A DNA stretch of 64,000 nt from Flavobacterium sp. 270 (GCF_004368785.1 NZ_SODM01000005.1:310001-374000); one strand, 5' to 3'. Positions 1 to 8,735 are shown, numbered from the stretch's first letter. Notes: generated by a model from the letters alone, not told the origin. Translations and numbers: made by a program.

Positions 1-381
1 AGATGGACAAATTTAGATCCTGTTTCGGGTCAATTAGTAACAGATCCTGCTGCTTTAACAGCTCTTAATGCTAACACAACAATGTGGTCTCCTTATATGA
101 GAAGTGCCATATTTACGGATTGGGCAGTAGAAGACGCATCGTTTTTAAGATTAAATACTTTAACATTAGGGTATACAGCACCTGAAATGTTTACATCTAA
201 ACTTGGGGTTTCTAAATTGAGATTCTACCTGACAGCCAGCAATGTTTTTGTTTGGACTAACTACTCGGGTTCTGATCCCGAAGTTTCTACAAAAAGAAAA
301 AACCCGCTTACACCAGGGGTTGATTCAAGTCCTTATCCAAGAAGCAGACAAATGGTTTTTGGAATGAATCTTAATTTCTAA
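1..381 (+). CDS. SusC/RagA-type TonB-dependent outer membrane receptor, C-terminal end only
   Basis: The reading frame is open from the first base and ends in a TAA, so this is the last ~126 residues of a gene that begins outside the window. The residues fit the last strands of a SusC-type barrel: a segment on low-energy strand packing (FLRLNTLTLGYTAP), then LRFYLTASNVFVWTNYSGSDPEV, a hallmark of SusC C-termini, and a final aromatic-rich strand ending in Phe. SusC proteins import glycan oligomers across the outer membrane with energy from TonB. The susD gene follows after 17 bases, as in nearly all such loci, which supports the call. Substrate cannot be told from this fragment. Confidence 0.93.
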   Translation, partial: RWTNLDPVSGQLVTDPAALTALNANTTMWSPYMRSAIFTDWAVEDASFLRLNTLTLGYTAPEMFTSKLGVSKLRFYLTASNVFVWTNYSGSDPEVSTKRKNPLTPGVDSSPYPRSRQMVFGMNLNF

Positions 382-398
382 TTTTAAATTATCACAAA

Positions 399-2201
399 AT
401 GAAACATAAAATAATAATAGCGGGATTGATAATTTCGAGTTTATTTAGCTCTTGCCAGCAATTTGAAGACGACTATTTAGATACTAAAGCAGAATCAACA
501 TTAGATCCTGCTTTGATTTTCTCTACAGCTGGACTGGCAAAAGGAGCTGTTGATGGAATAAAAGTACCATTTGGAGAAACAAATTCTTATAGAGGAAGAT
601 TCTTGCCATATTATGGATTAAATACAGATGTAGAATGGTATAATACTTCGCAGACCGCTGGAGATAAAGCAGATTTATGTGTTTACGATGCAAAGCCAAG
701 TAATACAGAAATGAATACCACAAATAATGCGTATTCAATGATGTACTCAGGTATTGAACGTGCCAATATTTGTATACAAGGTATCCGTCAATATGGGAAT
801 CCGCTACCGGGAACAGAAATGGGTCAGTTATTAGGAGAAGCATTAACACTAAGAGCTATTTACTATGCTGATTTAGTTAAGTCATGGGGTGATGTTCCAG
901 CTCGTTTTGAACCTATTACAACAGCAACTTTGTATTTGCCTAAATCAAGCAGAGATATTATTTACAAACAATTAATTGCAGACTTAGGAGAAGCATCAAC
1001 ATTGGTAGCATGGCCTAATCAAACGGCCTATACAAGTACCGTAGAACATGTAAATAAAGCTTTTGTAAAAGGATTTAGAGCACGTTTAGCTATGGCGGCA
1101 AGTGGATTTCAGCAGTATCCTGACGGAGTAAGAAGAAGTAATGATCCAGAACTTTCAGTTGCAGCTATGTATGCTTTGGCATTAAAAGAATCTCGTGAAG
1201 TTATTCAAAGTGGTTCTGCTCATTTAGAATCTACTTTTGAGGGATTATGGAGAAAATACAATGAAGAAAATACTACTGCTGGAGGAGAATCTCTTTGGGA
1301 AATTCCTTTTGCTGACGGACGTGGTAGGATGCTATTTACGTTTGCTGTAAAACACACAGCAGCTCTTGATCAATTTCAAGCTAATGGCGCTAACCGTGGT
1401 GGTGTAGCAGGTCCATTACCATTTGTTTTCTACGATTATGACCAGGTTGATACCCGTAGAGATGTTACTTGTGTACCTTATAAATATGGTGCTGCAACTA
1501 ACAATATTGCTAAACAAGAGTTAGGTACACTAGATACGTGGTATTTTGGTAAATACCGTTACGAATGGATGAAACGTTATGTAACTTCTACTAATGATGA
1601 CGGAGTTAATAAAATGTACATGCGTTATGCTGAGGTGCTTCTTATTGCAGCTGAAACGGCAAACGAGTTAGAAGGTCCTGGCGCAGCAGCACCATATTTA
1701 AAAGAAGTTCGCAGAAGATCATTTCCTGCTGCAGTTCAGGCTGTTAAAGTAGATGCGTACGTAGATGCTTTAACTAGTAAAACAGCGATGTTAAATGCTC
1801 TTGTTGAAGAAAATAAATTTGAGTTTACCGGAGAAATGGAGCGTAAACAAGCGCTTATTCGCTGGAATCTGCTTAAAGTCAAATTAGATCAGGCAAAACA
1901 AAAAATGGCAAATTTAGCGGCTCACACAGGTGAATATGCTGATGTGCCGGCAGCTTTGTACTATAAATTTAAAGCAGATAATGTATCTCTTGACATCTAC
2001 GGATTAAATAGAGGGGAAAACACAAATCCGGGAGCAGCATATACACAGGTTGCCTGGACATGGACCGGAACTACAGCAGATACTAAGATAAACTCACTCT
2101 ATAAAGTAGGAGTTAATCCGGATAACAGACAATTCTGGCCAATCTGGCAAGTGTTTATCGATGGAAGTAACGGACAATTAAAGAACGATTACGGTTATTA
2201 A
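399..2201 (+). CDS. SusD/RagB family nutrient-binding lipoprotein
   Basis: A 600-residue surface lipoprotein that forms the lid over the SusC barrel and binds the glycan before import. The N-terminus is a type II signal peptide with lipobox FSSC (Cys about residue 19), followed by acidic residues as in surface-exported flavobacterial lipoproteins. The typical SusD order is visible: an N-terminal TPR-like helical part with GIERANICIQGI and GEALTLRAIYYADLVKSWGDVP, then the C-terminal SusD block with MYMRYAEVLLIAAETANELEG and a late EFTGEMERKQALIRW motif. Length is normal for the family. It lies 17 bases after susC and 37 before a third lipoprotein gene, so all three are probably one transcript. 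Substrate unknown. Confidence 0.95.
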   Translation: MKHKIIIAGLIISSLFSSCQQFEDDYLDTKAESTLDPALIFSTAGLAKGAVDGIKVPFGETNSYRGRFLPYYGLNTDVEWYNTSQTAGDKADLCVYDAKPSNTEMNTTNNAYSMMYSGIERANICIQGIRQYGNPLPGTEMGQLLGEALTLRAIYYADLVKSWGDVPARFEPITTATLYLPKSSRDIIYKQLIADLGEASTLVAWPNQTAYTSTVEHVNKAFVKGFRARLAMAASGFQQYPDGVRRSNDPELSVAAMYALALKESREVIQSGSAHLESTFEGLWRKYNEENTTAGGESLWEIPFADGRGRMLFTFAVKHTAALDQFQANGANRGGVAGPLPFVFYDYDQVDTRRDVTCVPYKYGAATNNIAKQELGTLDTWYFGKYRYEWMKRYVTSTNDDGVNKMYMRYAEVLLIAAETANELEGPGAAAPYLKEVRRRSFPAAVQAVKVDAYVDALTSKTAMLNALVEENKFEFTGEMERKQALIRWNLLKVKLDQAKQKMANLAAHTGEYADVPAALYYKFKADNVSLDIYGLNRGENTNPGAAYTQVAWTWTGTTADTKINSLYKVGVNPDNRQFWPIWQVFIDGSNGQLKNDYGY

Positions 2202-2238
2202 AATCTTTCAAAAAATTAATAATAAATTATAAGTTATT

Positions 2239-3816
2239 ATGATGAAAACAAAATATATATTTAAAGGATTAATAACCACGTTATTACTTGCAATTGCAGT
2301 TTCAAGCTGTGAAAGTTATAATGAAGAGTTATTAAGCGGTATAGGAAATACAACAGAGTTTTCCCCTATTGGTCTTACAGCCAAAGTTAGAAATCAAACT
2401 ACGGTTGAATTAAACTGGAGTGTAAAAGCACAGGAAGCACCAGGACATTTTGTGGTACAATTTAGTGCAGACGATCCGGAGTTTAAAACCATTTATAAAA
2501 CAGTAGAAGTTTCACCTTCACAATTGCCTTTATCAGTTCAGTTAGAAGGAGAAACCACTTATGCTATTAGAATAAAAGCAGTAAGTGCAGCAGGTTTAGA
2601 AGATTCTAAATGGTCTGTAACTTCGGCAACAACTTTGTCTGAGCAATTGTTTCTTCCTTCTGTAAATGGAGATATTGAAGCAAAACAAGTTACACTAAGA
2701 TGGACTCCAAATGCTTCTGCAACTCAGATTGTAGTAAATCCTGGTAATATTACGCACACCATTACTCCGGCAGAAAAAACTGCAGGTATAGCAATTGTAA
2801 CAGGTTTAACAGGAGAAACAGCTTATACAGCTAATTTAATGAATGGTACTAAGAAAAGAGGTTTAATTGCTTTTACAACTGCAATCGACATCGGAACTGG
2901 TATTCTAGTTAAAGCAACTGATGATTTAATGCAAAAAATTGCAGATGCTGCTTCTGGAGCAATATTGGTGTTAGAGCCGGGAGATTATACAGCTGATAAT
3001 CAAATCGGAGCAATTACCCTGAATAAGTCAATTACATTAAGAGGTCTTCGTAGTTATGATAGACCAAAACTTCATGTAAACTTTGTATTAGCTACCGGTG
3101 CTGCCAATCTTAGTTTAATAGATTTAGATCTTAAAGGAGATAAAGGAGCAGCCGGAGCAGCAGTTTCACTGATTAAATACAATGATAACGCCGTTACTTA
3201 TGGAGCACTTTTAATAAGCGCTTGTAATGTACATGACTATGGTGTATCATTAATTAGTGCCAATTTAACTACTGCTAAAATTGCTTCTGCTATCATAGAT
3301 AATTCTATTGTTACAAATGTATTAACATCAGGTGGAGAATTTATAGATGTTAGAGGTTCTCAGGTAGGACAGTTAACACTTAAAAATAGTACGTTTAATA
3401 ATTGTGCAACAGCAAGAGCCTTTATTCGTATGGATGCTGGTCTTACAGGATTAAAAACAAATGTATTAATTGATGCTTGTACTATTTCTAATCCAAACAT
3501 GTTAAATACGGCAGCTTTTTCACTGTTATACACACGTTTTGTTACTAATGAAATAACAGTTAAAAATACATTGTTTGCCAATACACCTGCTCCATACACA
3601 AGAGAAGCGGTAACTGCAAACCCAACGTTTTCAAATAATAATTATTTCAATTCGCCAAATTTAAATGGTAATCCTATTCCACTTGCTAATAATAGACCAG
3701 ACACAACTGGAGCTGCGTTAAACCCGCAGTTTACTAATGCTGCAACAGGAGATTTTACATTGGGTAACCAAACTTTAAAAGACAATAAAGTAGGAGATCC
3801 ACGTTGGATAAAATAA
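2239..3816 (+). CDS. Surface lipoprotein with fibronectin type III and DUF4957/DUF5123-like beta-helix regions
   Basis: 525 residues at the SusE position of a polysaccharide-utilisation locus. The signal peptide ends in a lipobox-like VSSC (Cys about 24). Residues ~45-130 look like a fibronectin type III domain (VELNWSVKAQEAPGHFVVQFS and a later YAIRIKAVSAAG), with a second, weaker module to ~215. Residues ~230-525 have repeated short strands with Asn/Asp turns (LEPGDYTADN, SITLRGLRSYDRPKLH, IDVRGSQVGQLTLKNSTFNNC), the pattern of the DUF4957/DUF5123 pair that folds as a right-handed beta-helix related to pectate lyases. Such proteins often occur in pectin-type loci, so a glycan-binding role, possibly for a pectin, is inferred. 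I see no clear lyase active site. A hairpin terminator follows. Confidence 0.8.
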   Translation: MMKTKYIFKGLITTLLLAIAVSSCESYNEELLSGIGNTTEFSPIGLTAKVRNQTTVELNWSVKAQEAPGHFVVQFSADDPEFKTIYKTVEVSPSQLPLSVQLEGETTYAIRIKAVSAAGLEDSKWSVTSATTLSEQLFLPSVNGDIEAKQVTLRWTPNASATQIVVNPGNITHTITPAEKTAGIAIVTGLTGETAYTANLMNGTKKRGLIAFTTAIDIGTGILVKATDDLMQKIADAASGAILVLEPGDYTADNQIGAITLNKSITLRGLRSYDRPKLHVNFVLATGAANLSLIDLDLKGDKGAAGAAVSLIKYNDNAVTYGALLISACNVHDYGVSLISANLTTAKIASAIIDNSIVTNVLTSGGEFIDVRGSQVGQLTLKNSTFNNCATARAFIRMDAGLTGLKTNVLIDACTISNPNMLNTAAFSLLYTRFVTNEITVKNTLFANTPAPYTREAVTANPTFSNNNYFNSPNLNGNPIPLANNRPDTTGAALNPQFTNAATGDFTLGNQTLKDNKVGDPRWIK

Positions 3817-3840
3817 AATAATTATGGTTCGTTAGTGCTA

Positions 3841-3876
3841 AAAGGGGATACAACTATTTGTATCCTCTTTTTTTTA
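3841..3876 (+). terminator. Rho-independent terminator of the SusCD operon
   Basis: A 13-bp stem (AAAGGGGATACAA with TTGTATCCTCTTT, one G-T pair) closes a short loop and is followed by a run of T. It sits 24 bases after the stop of the beta-helix lipoprotein, which makes it the likely end of the sus transcript. Confidence 0.85.
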
Positions 3877-3939
3877 GTTTTTAGTTTATGGTTTTTTGTC
3901 CCTGTTAGATAGCGAACAATAAACTATAAACCAAATAAA

Positions 3940-4512
3940 CTATTCGATATCTAAATCAAATTTTTCTAATAAACCTGCAAGAGCAATATGAGAAACTTTG
4001 GTTCCTTTAATTTTATTTTCGGATGGATCAAAAGCATAGTTTTTAGAAGTTCTAAAATCTGTTTTTTCCAGAATACAATCCACGAAAGTGGCATTAGAAA
4101 GGTCGCAGTTTTTAAAAACCGCCAAAGACAAATCGGTATTCGAGAAATCAACATCTTTTAGCGAGCAATCTATAAATTGGGTTTTCTTAAGTTTTTTATA
4201 AATAAAAGTTGAATAATCTACCATACAATCCTGAAAATTCATCGAGAACAAAAAGCTGTTACTTGAGCTAAAGTCCAGTCCCATAAGTTTACAGCCAATA
4301 AATTTGATGCTTTTTAGTCCAGTATTTTTAAGAATTGCCAGCGAAAGATTGCAGTTTTTAAAAGTACAATCTAAAAAATCAATATAACTGAAATCACTTT
4401 TTGAAAAATTGCAGTTGATGAACTCACAATTAATAAATTCGTTATCCGTTAGTTTTTGATCAGAATAATCAATGGTGTCAAAAGTTTTGTTTTGATGCAA
4501 TGCAGCTTCCAT
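3940..4512 (-). CDS. Pentapeptide repeat protein
   Basis: 190 residues with about two dozen A(D/N)LXX-type five-residue repeats from ~20 to ~165 (for example LTDNEFINCEFINCNFSKSD, LDCTFKNCNLSLAILKNTGL, KTQFIDCSLKDVDFSNTD). This predicts a right-handed quadrilateral beta-helix. No signal peptide or membrane segment is present, so it is cytoplasmic. Many Phe and Cys residues fill the inward-facing positions. Family members include gyrase-protecting Qnr/MfpA proteins, but Qnr loops are not recognisable and no resistance role should be assumed. It is last in a loose run of minus-strand genes that starts with a DUF6642-like gene. Confidence 0.88.
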   Translation of the reverse strand: MEAALHQNKTFDTIDYSDQKLTDNEFINCEFINCNFSKSDFSYIDFLDCTFKNCNLSLAILKNTGLKSIKFIGCKLMGLDFSSSNSFLFSMNFQDCMVDYSTFIYKKLKKTQFIDCSLKDVDFSNTDLSLAVFKNCDLSNATFVDCILEKTDFRTSKNYAFDPSENKIKGTKVSHIALAGLLEKFDLDIE

Positions 4513-4554
4513 ATTAATAAGTTGAGGTTGAAATGATAATCAGTAAATACAGTT

Positions 4555-4755
4555 TTATTCTAGTTCGATACAATCAAAAATTCCGTTGTTAAGGATCAAA
4601 TCGGTTATTTCAATTTCACTTTCGATTCGTAAAATATTATCACAATCTTCAAGGTCAAAATTCCACTTTATACTCGGAAGTAAATTATTAAGTACTATAA
4701 CAGCCGACTCTAATTTTGATTTTGTATCTACTGATGTTTTAAAAACGTAAACCAT
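4555..4755 (-). CDS. Small HMA-fold-like protein without the metal-binding Cys pair
   Basis: 66 residues in the pattern beta-alpha-beta-beta-alpha-beta: MVYVFKTSV, a helix over SKLESAVIVLNNLL, then IKWNFDLEDCDNILRIES and a second helix EITDLILNNGI. This resembles the heavy-metal-associated (HMA) fold of copper chaperones, but the loop after the first strand lacks CxxC; the two Cys residues lie elsewhere (about 39 and 62). Similar short proteins are common in Flavobacterium and have no known role. It lies between the AraC regulator (start 5747) and the pentapeptide gene. Function unknown. Confidence 0.6.
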   Translation of the reverse strand: MVYVFKTSVDTKSKLESAVIVLNNLLPSIKWNFDLEDCDNILRIESEIEITDLILNNGIFDCIELE

Positions 4756-4826
4756 AATTTGCTTTTTTTAGATGGGCAAATTTCAGGAAAATAGTAATCC
4801 ATTTGATAGGATTTCGCAATCAATAA

Positions 4827-5747
4827 TTAGGACTTATCAATCAATTTACGATATTGAACGGGCGTAATGCCTTCGTGTTTTTTAAAGAAACGACTAAAGT
4901 AAGAAACATCCTCGTGTCCTACCTGCATGGCAATTTCGCTCACGGAAAGAGTAGTTTGAAAAAGCAGGTATTTGGCTTCTAATAAAATGGTTTCTTCAAT
5001 CCATTTAGTGGCAGGTTTACCAGTTTCAGATTTTACCGATTTGTTTAAATGATTCGGACTGACGTTGAGAAGAGAAGCATAATAGCTTACCAAATGCTGG
5101 GTTTTTATATGCTCGTAAATAAGCTCTTTGAATTTAGAAGTAAGAAAAGCAGCAGCCGAAATGTTTTTAGAAGTTTTAATGGTATTTTTATTTAACTCAC
5201 AAAACAAAGCCATAAGGTAAGCTTGCACAATATTAAGATTGGCAGCATCATTTTCAGAATATTCAATCCTAAGTCTGTTTAAAATTGAAACGACAAAATT
5301 GGCTTCTTTTTCCTGTAAACTCACTTTAGGATTTCCTGAGATTTTCAAAAAATCAAAATCATTCAACATTTCACGGCTGCCATATTTTCCAATTAAAATA
5401 TCGGGATGAAATTGGCAGATATAGCCGTTATGCGTTATGTTGATATCTTCGACAGAAAAAATCTGACCCGCCGGAACTATTATAACTTCATTAGCAGTTG
5501 TTATAAATTCTTCATAACCCAAATTCATAATGTGCTGACCCGATGTTACAAAAATCATCGTATGACAACTGTGTTTAGAAGGAGGAACCGGATACTGAAG
5601 GCGCATTATTTCTTCTATTTCCAAACAAAAAAAATGATCCGAATTCGATTTAAAAAGTAAATGAATTGGATTGTCTTCTCCAAGAAATTTTTCGCGAAAT
5701 CCCTTTGGTTCGTAGGTTTTTACTTTTTCTGCTGGTTTGTTTTTCAT
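4827..5747 (-). CDS. AraC family transcriptional regulator
   Basis: 306 residues. The N-terminal ~170 form a cupin-like sensing domain (CHTMIFVTSGQHIMNLGYEEF, EVIIVPAGQIFSVE). The C-terminal ~100 carry the two helix-turn-helix units of AraC proteins: LVSYYASLLNVSPNHLNKSV and LSVSEIAMQVGHEDVSYFSR, ending in FKKHEGITPVQYR. It should be a cytoplasmic DNA-binding activator, ligand unknown. Its start codon overlaps the stop of the upstream DUF6642-like gene (TAATG), so the two are translated together. The nearest candidate targets are its own operon and the neighbouring small genes. Confidence 0.92.
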   Translation of the reverse strand: MKNKPAEKVKTYEPKGFREKFLGEDNPIHLLFKSNSDHFFCLEIEEIMRLQYPVPPSKHSCHTMIFVTSGQHIMNLGYEEFITTANEVIIVPAGQIFSVEDINITHNGYICQFHPDILIGKYGSREMLNDFDFLKISGNPKVSLQEKEANFVVSILNRLRIEYSENDAANLNIVQAYLMALFCELNKNTIKTSKNISAAAFLTSKFKELIYEHIKTQHLVSYYASLLNVSPNHLNKSVKSETGKPATKWIEETILLEAKYLLFQTTLSVSEIAMQVGHEDVSYFSRFFKKHEGITPVQYRKLIDKS

Positions 5748-6310
5748 TAATAATACAATCTAAAATCGAGTAGTTTACAAAGATTATAATGTTTTTGGTA
5801 TAATTCTTCTACAACTTCTTTTAGATCATCATTATCCTGGTATAAACTAAAAAAAGCTTTGTCTATAGTACTGCAGCTGGCAATTTTATTATATGTTGAG
5901 CCATAACCGGAAATGGCACGTGCGCCAGTAACATCCAGAAAATATTGCGCTTCGTCGTTGGTTAAGTCTAAGATTTTTAGATTGGCAAAATGAATAATTT
6001 TTCCTTTCATCTTTCCTTCAAAAAGCTCTGCAATTTCTTCAAGACTATAATAATAATCGTGCAGACAGATATTGTTTTCCTGACCCGGCATGGCAAGATA
6101 TATGATTTCATAATCTTTAAAATTATGATCTTCATATAATAACACATTTAAGCTTTCCTCCAAACCTTCGATCGTATCGCAGGTTTTATGAATGCTGGCA
6201 ATTCCCTGGTCTATTGCCAATTCCTCGAGGCATTTTACAACATTTGTTTTGGTATCATTGTCAATATCTGGAACGCCTTCTAGGCAGAAAATAAATTTTT
6301 CGCTATCCAT
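5747..6310 (-). CDS. DUF6642-like protein
   Basis: 187 residues, soluble and acidic, without signal peptide. The N-terminal KFIFCLEGVPDIDN, the central YEIIYLAMPGQENNICLHDYYYSLEEIAEL and the GARAISGYG motif near residue 135 recall the DUF6642 family, which has no known biochemical role; the strand-helix alternation suggests a Rossmann- or TIR/caspase-like alpha/beta fold (inference). It is coupled by a TAATG overlap to the downstream AraC regulator. A TATATTTG -7 box on the minus strand lies at 6369-6376, about 60 bases upstream of the start, without a well-placed -33 box. Confidence 0.6.
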   Translation of the reverse strand: MDSEKFIFCLEGVPDIDNDTKTNVVKCLEELAIDQGIASIHKTCDTIEGLEESLNVLLYEDHNFKDYEIIYLAMPGQENNICLHDYYYSLEEIAELFEGKMKGKIIHFANLKILDLTNDEAQYFLDVTGARAISGYGSTYNKIASCSTIDKAFFSLYQDNDDLKEVVEELYQKHYNLCKLLDFRLYY

Positions 6311-6489
6311 GCAATTTTGTTTTCTCGTTTCTCAAAAATGATAAAAGAGTCACTTTTGTTCTTTTTCACAAATATATTTTTTCTGTAATAAAAACTGTTA
6401 TAGAAATTCGATTTTAACGTGTTTTTTATAATGTTTTATAGAGCGGAAAAAAACTAGATTTAATTAATAATGATAATATTTAAATAAAA

Positions 6490-6514
6490 AAGAGAGATTT
6501 TTTAGGTCTCTCTT
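6490..6514 (-). terminator. Terminator after the YrhB-like gene
   Basis: Read on the minus strand, AAGAGAGA pairs with TCTCTCTT around a 9-base loop, and a T-rich run follows. It lies 55 bases downstream of the stop at 6569 and probably ends the VOC-DUF2200 operon. Confidence 0.75.
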
Positions 6515-6568
6515 AATTTCAACTGTATTTATAACAAGTTACGTTTCTTTTACAAAATAGTTTTTGGT

Positions 6569-7147
6569 TTAGATTTTACTTGTCAGCAGATGTTTTTCTG
6601 TTCTCCATAGAACAATCTCATTTTGATTTCTTATCTGATAAGGAAAATTAAAAATTTTCCAATATGCAATGATTTTATTTTGAATGATAAGATTTTCACT
6701 TTTAAAAATAAAATGTTCAGAAAGATTTAAGTTTCTGTCATGAGTAATTACGCTTGTAAATTCAGGATGCTCTTTTTCAATTATTTCCATGAAAAAGAAA
6801 TGATCATCTGCATTTACATATTTGCGTTGTTTGATTCGGGAAATAATTTGCTCAAGACTTTTAGCGGGAATTTCATTTTCTGCATTAGTATCTCGTAGAT
6901 AATCTATATAATCACCAGCCATGTATTCACCAGAGCCAAGCAATTTATATTCACCAGTTTCTTTATTGTAAACGATAGGGCCAATACCTACTAAATGTCC
7001 TCTTTCATCATCTTCATCATAATTTCGATGTTTGTAACCTATAAAAATATATTTCTGAGTATCGTAAATGTTGTCTATTATGAAATCTGGACTGATTTCT
7101 ACGTCGATTATTTTTTGAACTAAATCTCTGTTAATTTCAAATTTCAT
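6569..7147 (-). CDS. Hypothetical protein with a YrhB/Imm35-like segment
   Basis: 192 residues, no signal peptide or membrane segment. Residues ~45-85 contain GHLVGIGPIVYNKETGEYKLLGSG, the pattern of the small YrhB (Imm35) family, where a glycine-rich beta-hairpin carries the words 'GPIIVDKKTG'. The rest is not recognised; residues ~125-190 are beta-rich with basic and aromatic residues. Imm35 proteins are thought to be immunity proteins in polymorphic toxin systems, but no toxin gene is near, so that role is not claimed. It starts 2 bases after the preceding gene's stop and is last in a four-gene run. Confidence 0.55.
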   Translation of the reverse strand: MKFEINRDLVQKIIDVEISPDFIIDNIYDTQKYIFIGYKHRNYDEDDERGHLVGIGPIVYNKETGEYKLLGSGEYMAGDYIDYLRDTNAENEIPAKSLEQIISRIKQRKYVNADDHFFFMEIIEKEHPEFTSVITHDRNLNLSEHFIFKSENLIIQNKIIAYWKIFNFPYQIRNQNEIVLWRTEKHLLTSKI

Positions 7148-7149
7148 AT

Positions 7150-7497
7150 TTAAATCTCAATTATAGAATTAATAAAAATCACTTCAATACCATTTTCATC
7201 AAAAGAATTTAAATCGTTGAGGTTTATTTTAGAAATACTTTTCCAAAAATAAACAGCATCACTCGGATATGGAATTTCGATAATTTCTGAGATTTTCTCC
7301 TCATTATCTTTATCAAAATCGATATGAGCTAAAATATAAGCAAGAAGATGTTTTGTACTAAAGCTATCCTGAAATTCAGGTCTTAAATCAAAATCTCTTA
7401 CAGCACAAACGCGGCCTTCTCCAGATTCAGCTGGTATAAACTGAATCCCGATTATCGTTTCGATTATTGCAATTTCTGTACTTTTTATATTTAACAT
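7150..7497 (-). CDS. Hypothetical protein
   Basis: 115 residues, acidic, soluble. I do not recognise a family. Predicted features are an N-terminal alpha/beta part (LNIKSTEIAIIETIIGIQFIP) and a helical middle (STKHLLAYILAHIDF). Its ATG overlaps the stop of the DUF2200 gene as TAATG, and the next gene begins 2 bases after its own stop, so the reading frame is well supported by operon structure even without homology. Confidence 0.65.
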   Translation of the reverse strand: MLNIKSTEIAIIETIIGIQFIPAESGEGRVCAVRDFDLRPEFQDSFSTKHLLAYILAHIDFDKDNEEKISEIIEIPYPSDAVYFWKSISKINLNDLNSFDENGIEVIFINSIIEI

Positions 7498-7847
7498 TAA
7501 CTTCTTAAAATCTTTTCCATAGTTTTTCCTTTCGCCAATTCATCAACCAATTTATCCAGATAACGAATTTTCTGCATGAGTTTATCTTCCATTTCTTCTA
7601 CGCGCCAGCCACAAATAACGCCGGTAATTTTTGAAACATTTGGATTTAGCTGTGGTGCTTCTTCAAAGAAAGTTTCAAAATCTGTTCTGTTATCAATAAT
7701 ATGTTGTAACTGCTGTTGATTGTATCCTGTCAGCCAAAAAATTATAGTATCTAATTCTTCTTTTGTGCGTCCTTTTTTCTCTGCTTTAGTAATGTAATGC
7801 GGATAAACACTCGCAAAGGAAGTGGTGAAAATTCGATGTTTTTCCAT
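7497..7847 (-). CDS. DUF2200 family protein
   Basis: 116 residues starting at an ATG with [19 protein letters not shown]. The N-terminus and the words [29 protein letters not shown]-like and [30 protein letters not shown] match the DUF2200 family, small cytosolic proteins of unknown function. A longer frame extends upstream to 7970 but overlaps the VOC gene and adds sequence not seen in the family, so the start at 7847 is preferred. The VOC stop is 19 bases upstream; the stop overlaps the next start (TAATG). Confidence 0.85.
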   Translation of the reverse strand: MEKHRIFTTSFASVYPHYITKAEKKGRTKEELDTIIFWLTGYNQQQLQHIIDNRTDFETFFEEAPQLNPNVSKITGVICGWRVEEMEDKLMQKIRYLDKLVDELAKGKTMEKILRS

Positions 7848-7866
7848 AGTTTTAAATCTTAATTTG

Positions 7867-8244
7867 TTAACCCATAGGTTCCCAAAGTTCAATTTTATTT
7901 CCTTCAATATCCAAAATATGTACAAACTTTCCGTAATCGTAAGTTTCGATTTCATCAAGAATTGTAACACCTTCTTTTTTTAGTTCTACAACAAGCGCTT
8001 CTAAATCTGCAACCGTGTAATTGATCATAAATTCTTTCGTAGAAGGTTCAAAATATTTAGTGTTCTCAGGAAACGGACTCCATTGTGTTGAACCATCTTT
8101 GTTAGAATCAAGAGTCTCTTTCCATCCAAAACTTGCTCCATAATCGTTAGTATCAAAACCAAGATGTGTTTTGTACCATTCTCTCACTTTTGCAGGGTCA
8201 TTACATTTGAAAAAGATGCCCCCAATACCTGTTACTTTTTTCAT
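7867..8244 (-). CDS. VOC (glyoxalase/bleomycin resistance) superfamily protein
   Basis: 125 residues forming one vicinal-oxygen-chelate module: [25 protein letters not shown] at the start, a central [22 protein letters not shown], and the end [17 protein letters not shown], where the last Glu is a usual metal ligand. Single-module members work as dimers and include lyases, dioxygenases and binding proteins; the substrate cannot be read from sequence. It is first in the run VOC, DUF2200, 115-residue unknown and YrhB-like gene. Confidence 0.9.
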   Translation of the reverse strand: MKKVTGIGGIFFKCNDPAKVREWYKTHLGFDTNDYGASFGWKETLDSNKDGSTQWSPFPENTKYFEPSTKEFMINYTVADLEALVVELKKEGVTILDEIETYDYGKFVHILDIEGNKIELWEPMG

Positions 8245-8735
8245 TTTGTTTTAGTTAAAGTTGAAGTGAAACCCAATAGTTTACAAATGCCATAATTTTT
8301 TACAGCTAAGCTAAAGTACTATTTTTTATATAAATATCTTTTTTAAGATGTGATGAAAATAAATTGACGTTTTTTTAATCTTATCAGCTAGCGCGAGCGT
8401 CCCGCTCGTGCCCACAAAGTGAGCTATTTAAAACTAATCTTTCTTTGCGCACACCAGCGAGACGCTCGCGCTAGCGAATATGTTTTACATATTAGAATAT
8501 TCTAAGCTTATGTAATAATATTTCTATAGTATCGTTCCTTAAACATCGCATCAGTAATATTGGTAACAATTACAGTAATTTGTATAACTATAGTCCAGAA
8601 TACTGTCACGAAATTTGTTTTGCTGTAAAGGTTTATAGTTTTATTTTATACATGATTGATAAATAGAATTTTAGTAACTTTATTAGCCCTCCATCAAAAA
8701 AGCATTCTAAAAAAACAAAACTTAAAAAACAAAAT
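8245..8735. other. Gene-free spacer of 491 bases
   Basis: Divergent spacer between the VOC and alcohol dehydrogenase genes. It holds the GC-rich hairpin at 8387-8476. I see no coding frame of size and no promoter with both Bacteroidota boxes; the dehydrogenase promoter must lie in 8480-8735. Confidence 0.6.
8387..8476. repeat. REP-like GC-rich inverted repeat
   Basis: Arms of 24 bases (8387-8410, beginning GCTAGCGCGAGCGT, and 8453-8476, ending GACGCTCGCGCTAGC) pair at 20 of 24 positions around a 42-base AT-rich middle. The GC content is far above the surroundings. Hairpins with the same 'agcgcgagcgt' core are scattered through Flavobacterium genomes as far as I recall. No second copy is in this window. 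Confidence 0.75.

Noticed and set aside
6569-7497. Toxin-immunity operon
   Set aside because: Only an Imm35-like motif is present. No toxin, Rhs repeat or secretion gene is near.
7848-7970. Longer DUF2200 start
   Set aside because: It overlaps the VOC gene by more than 100 bases and adds non-family residues; the ATG at 7847 is preferred.
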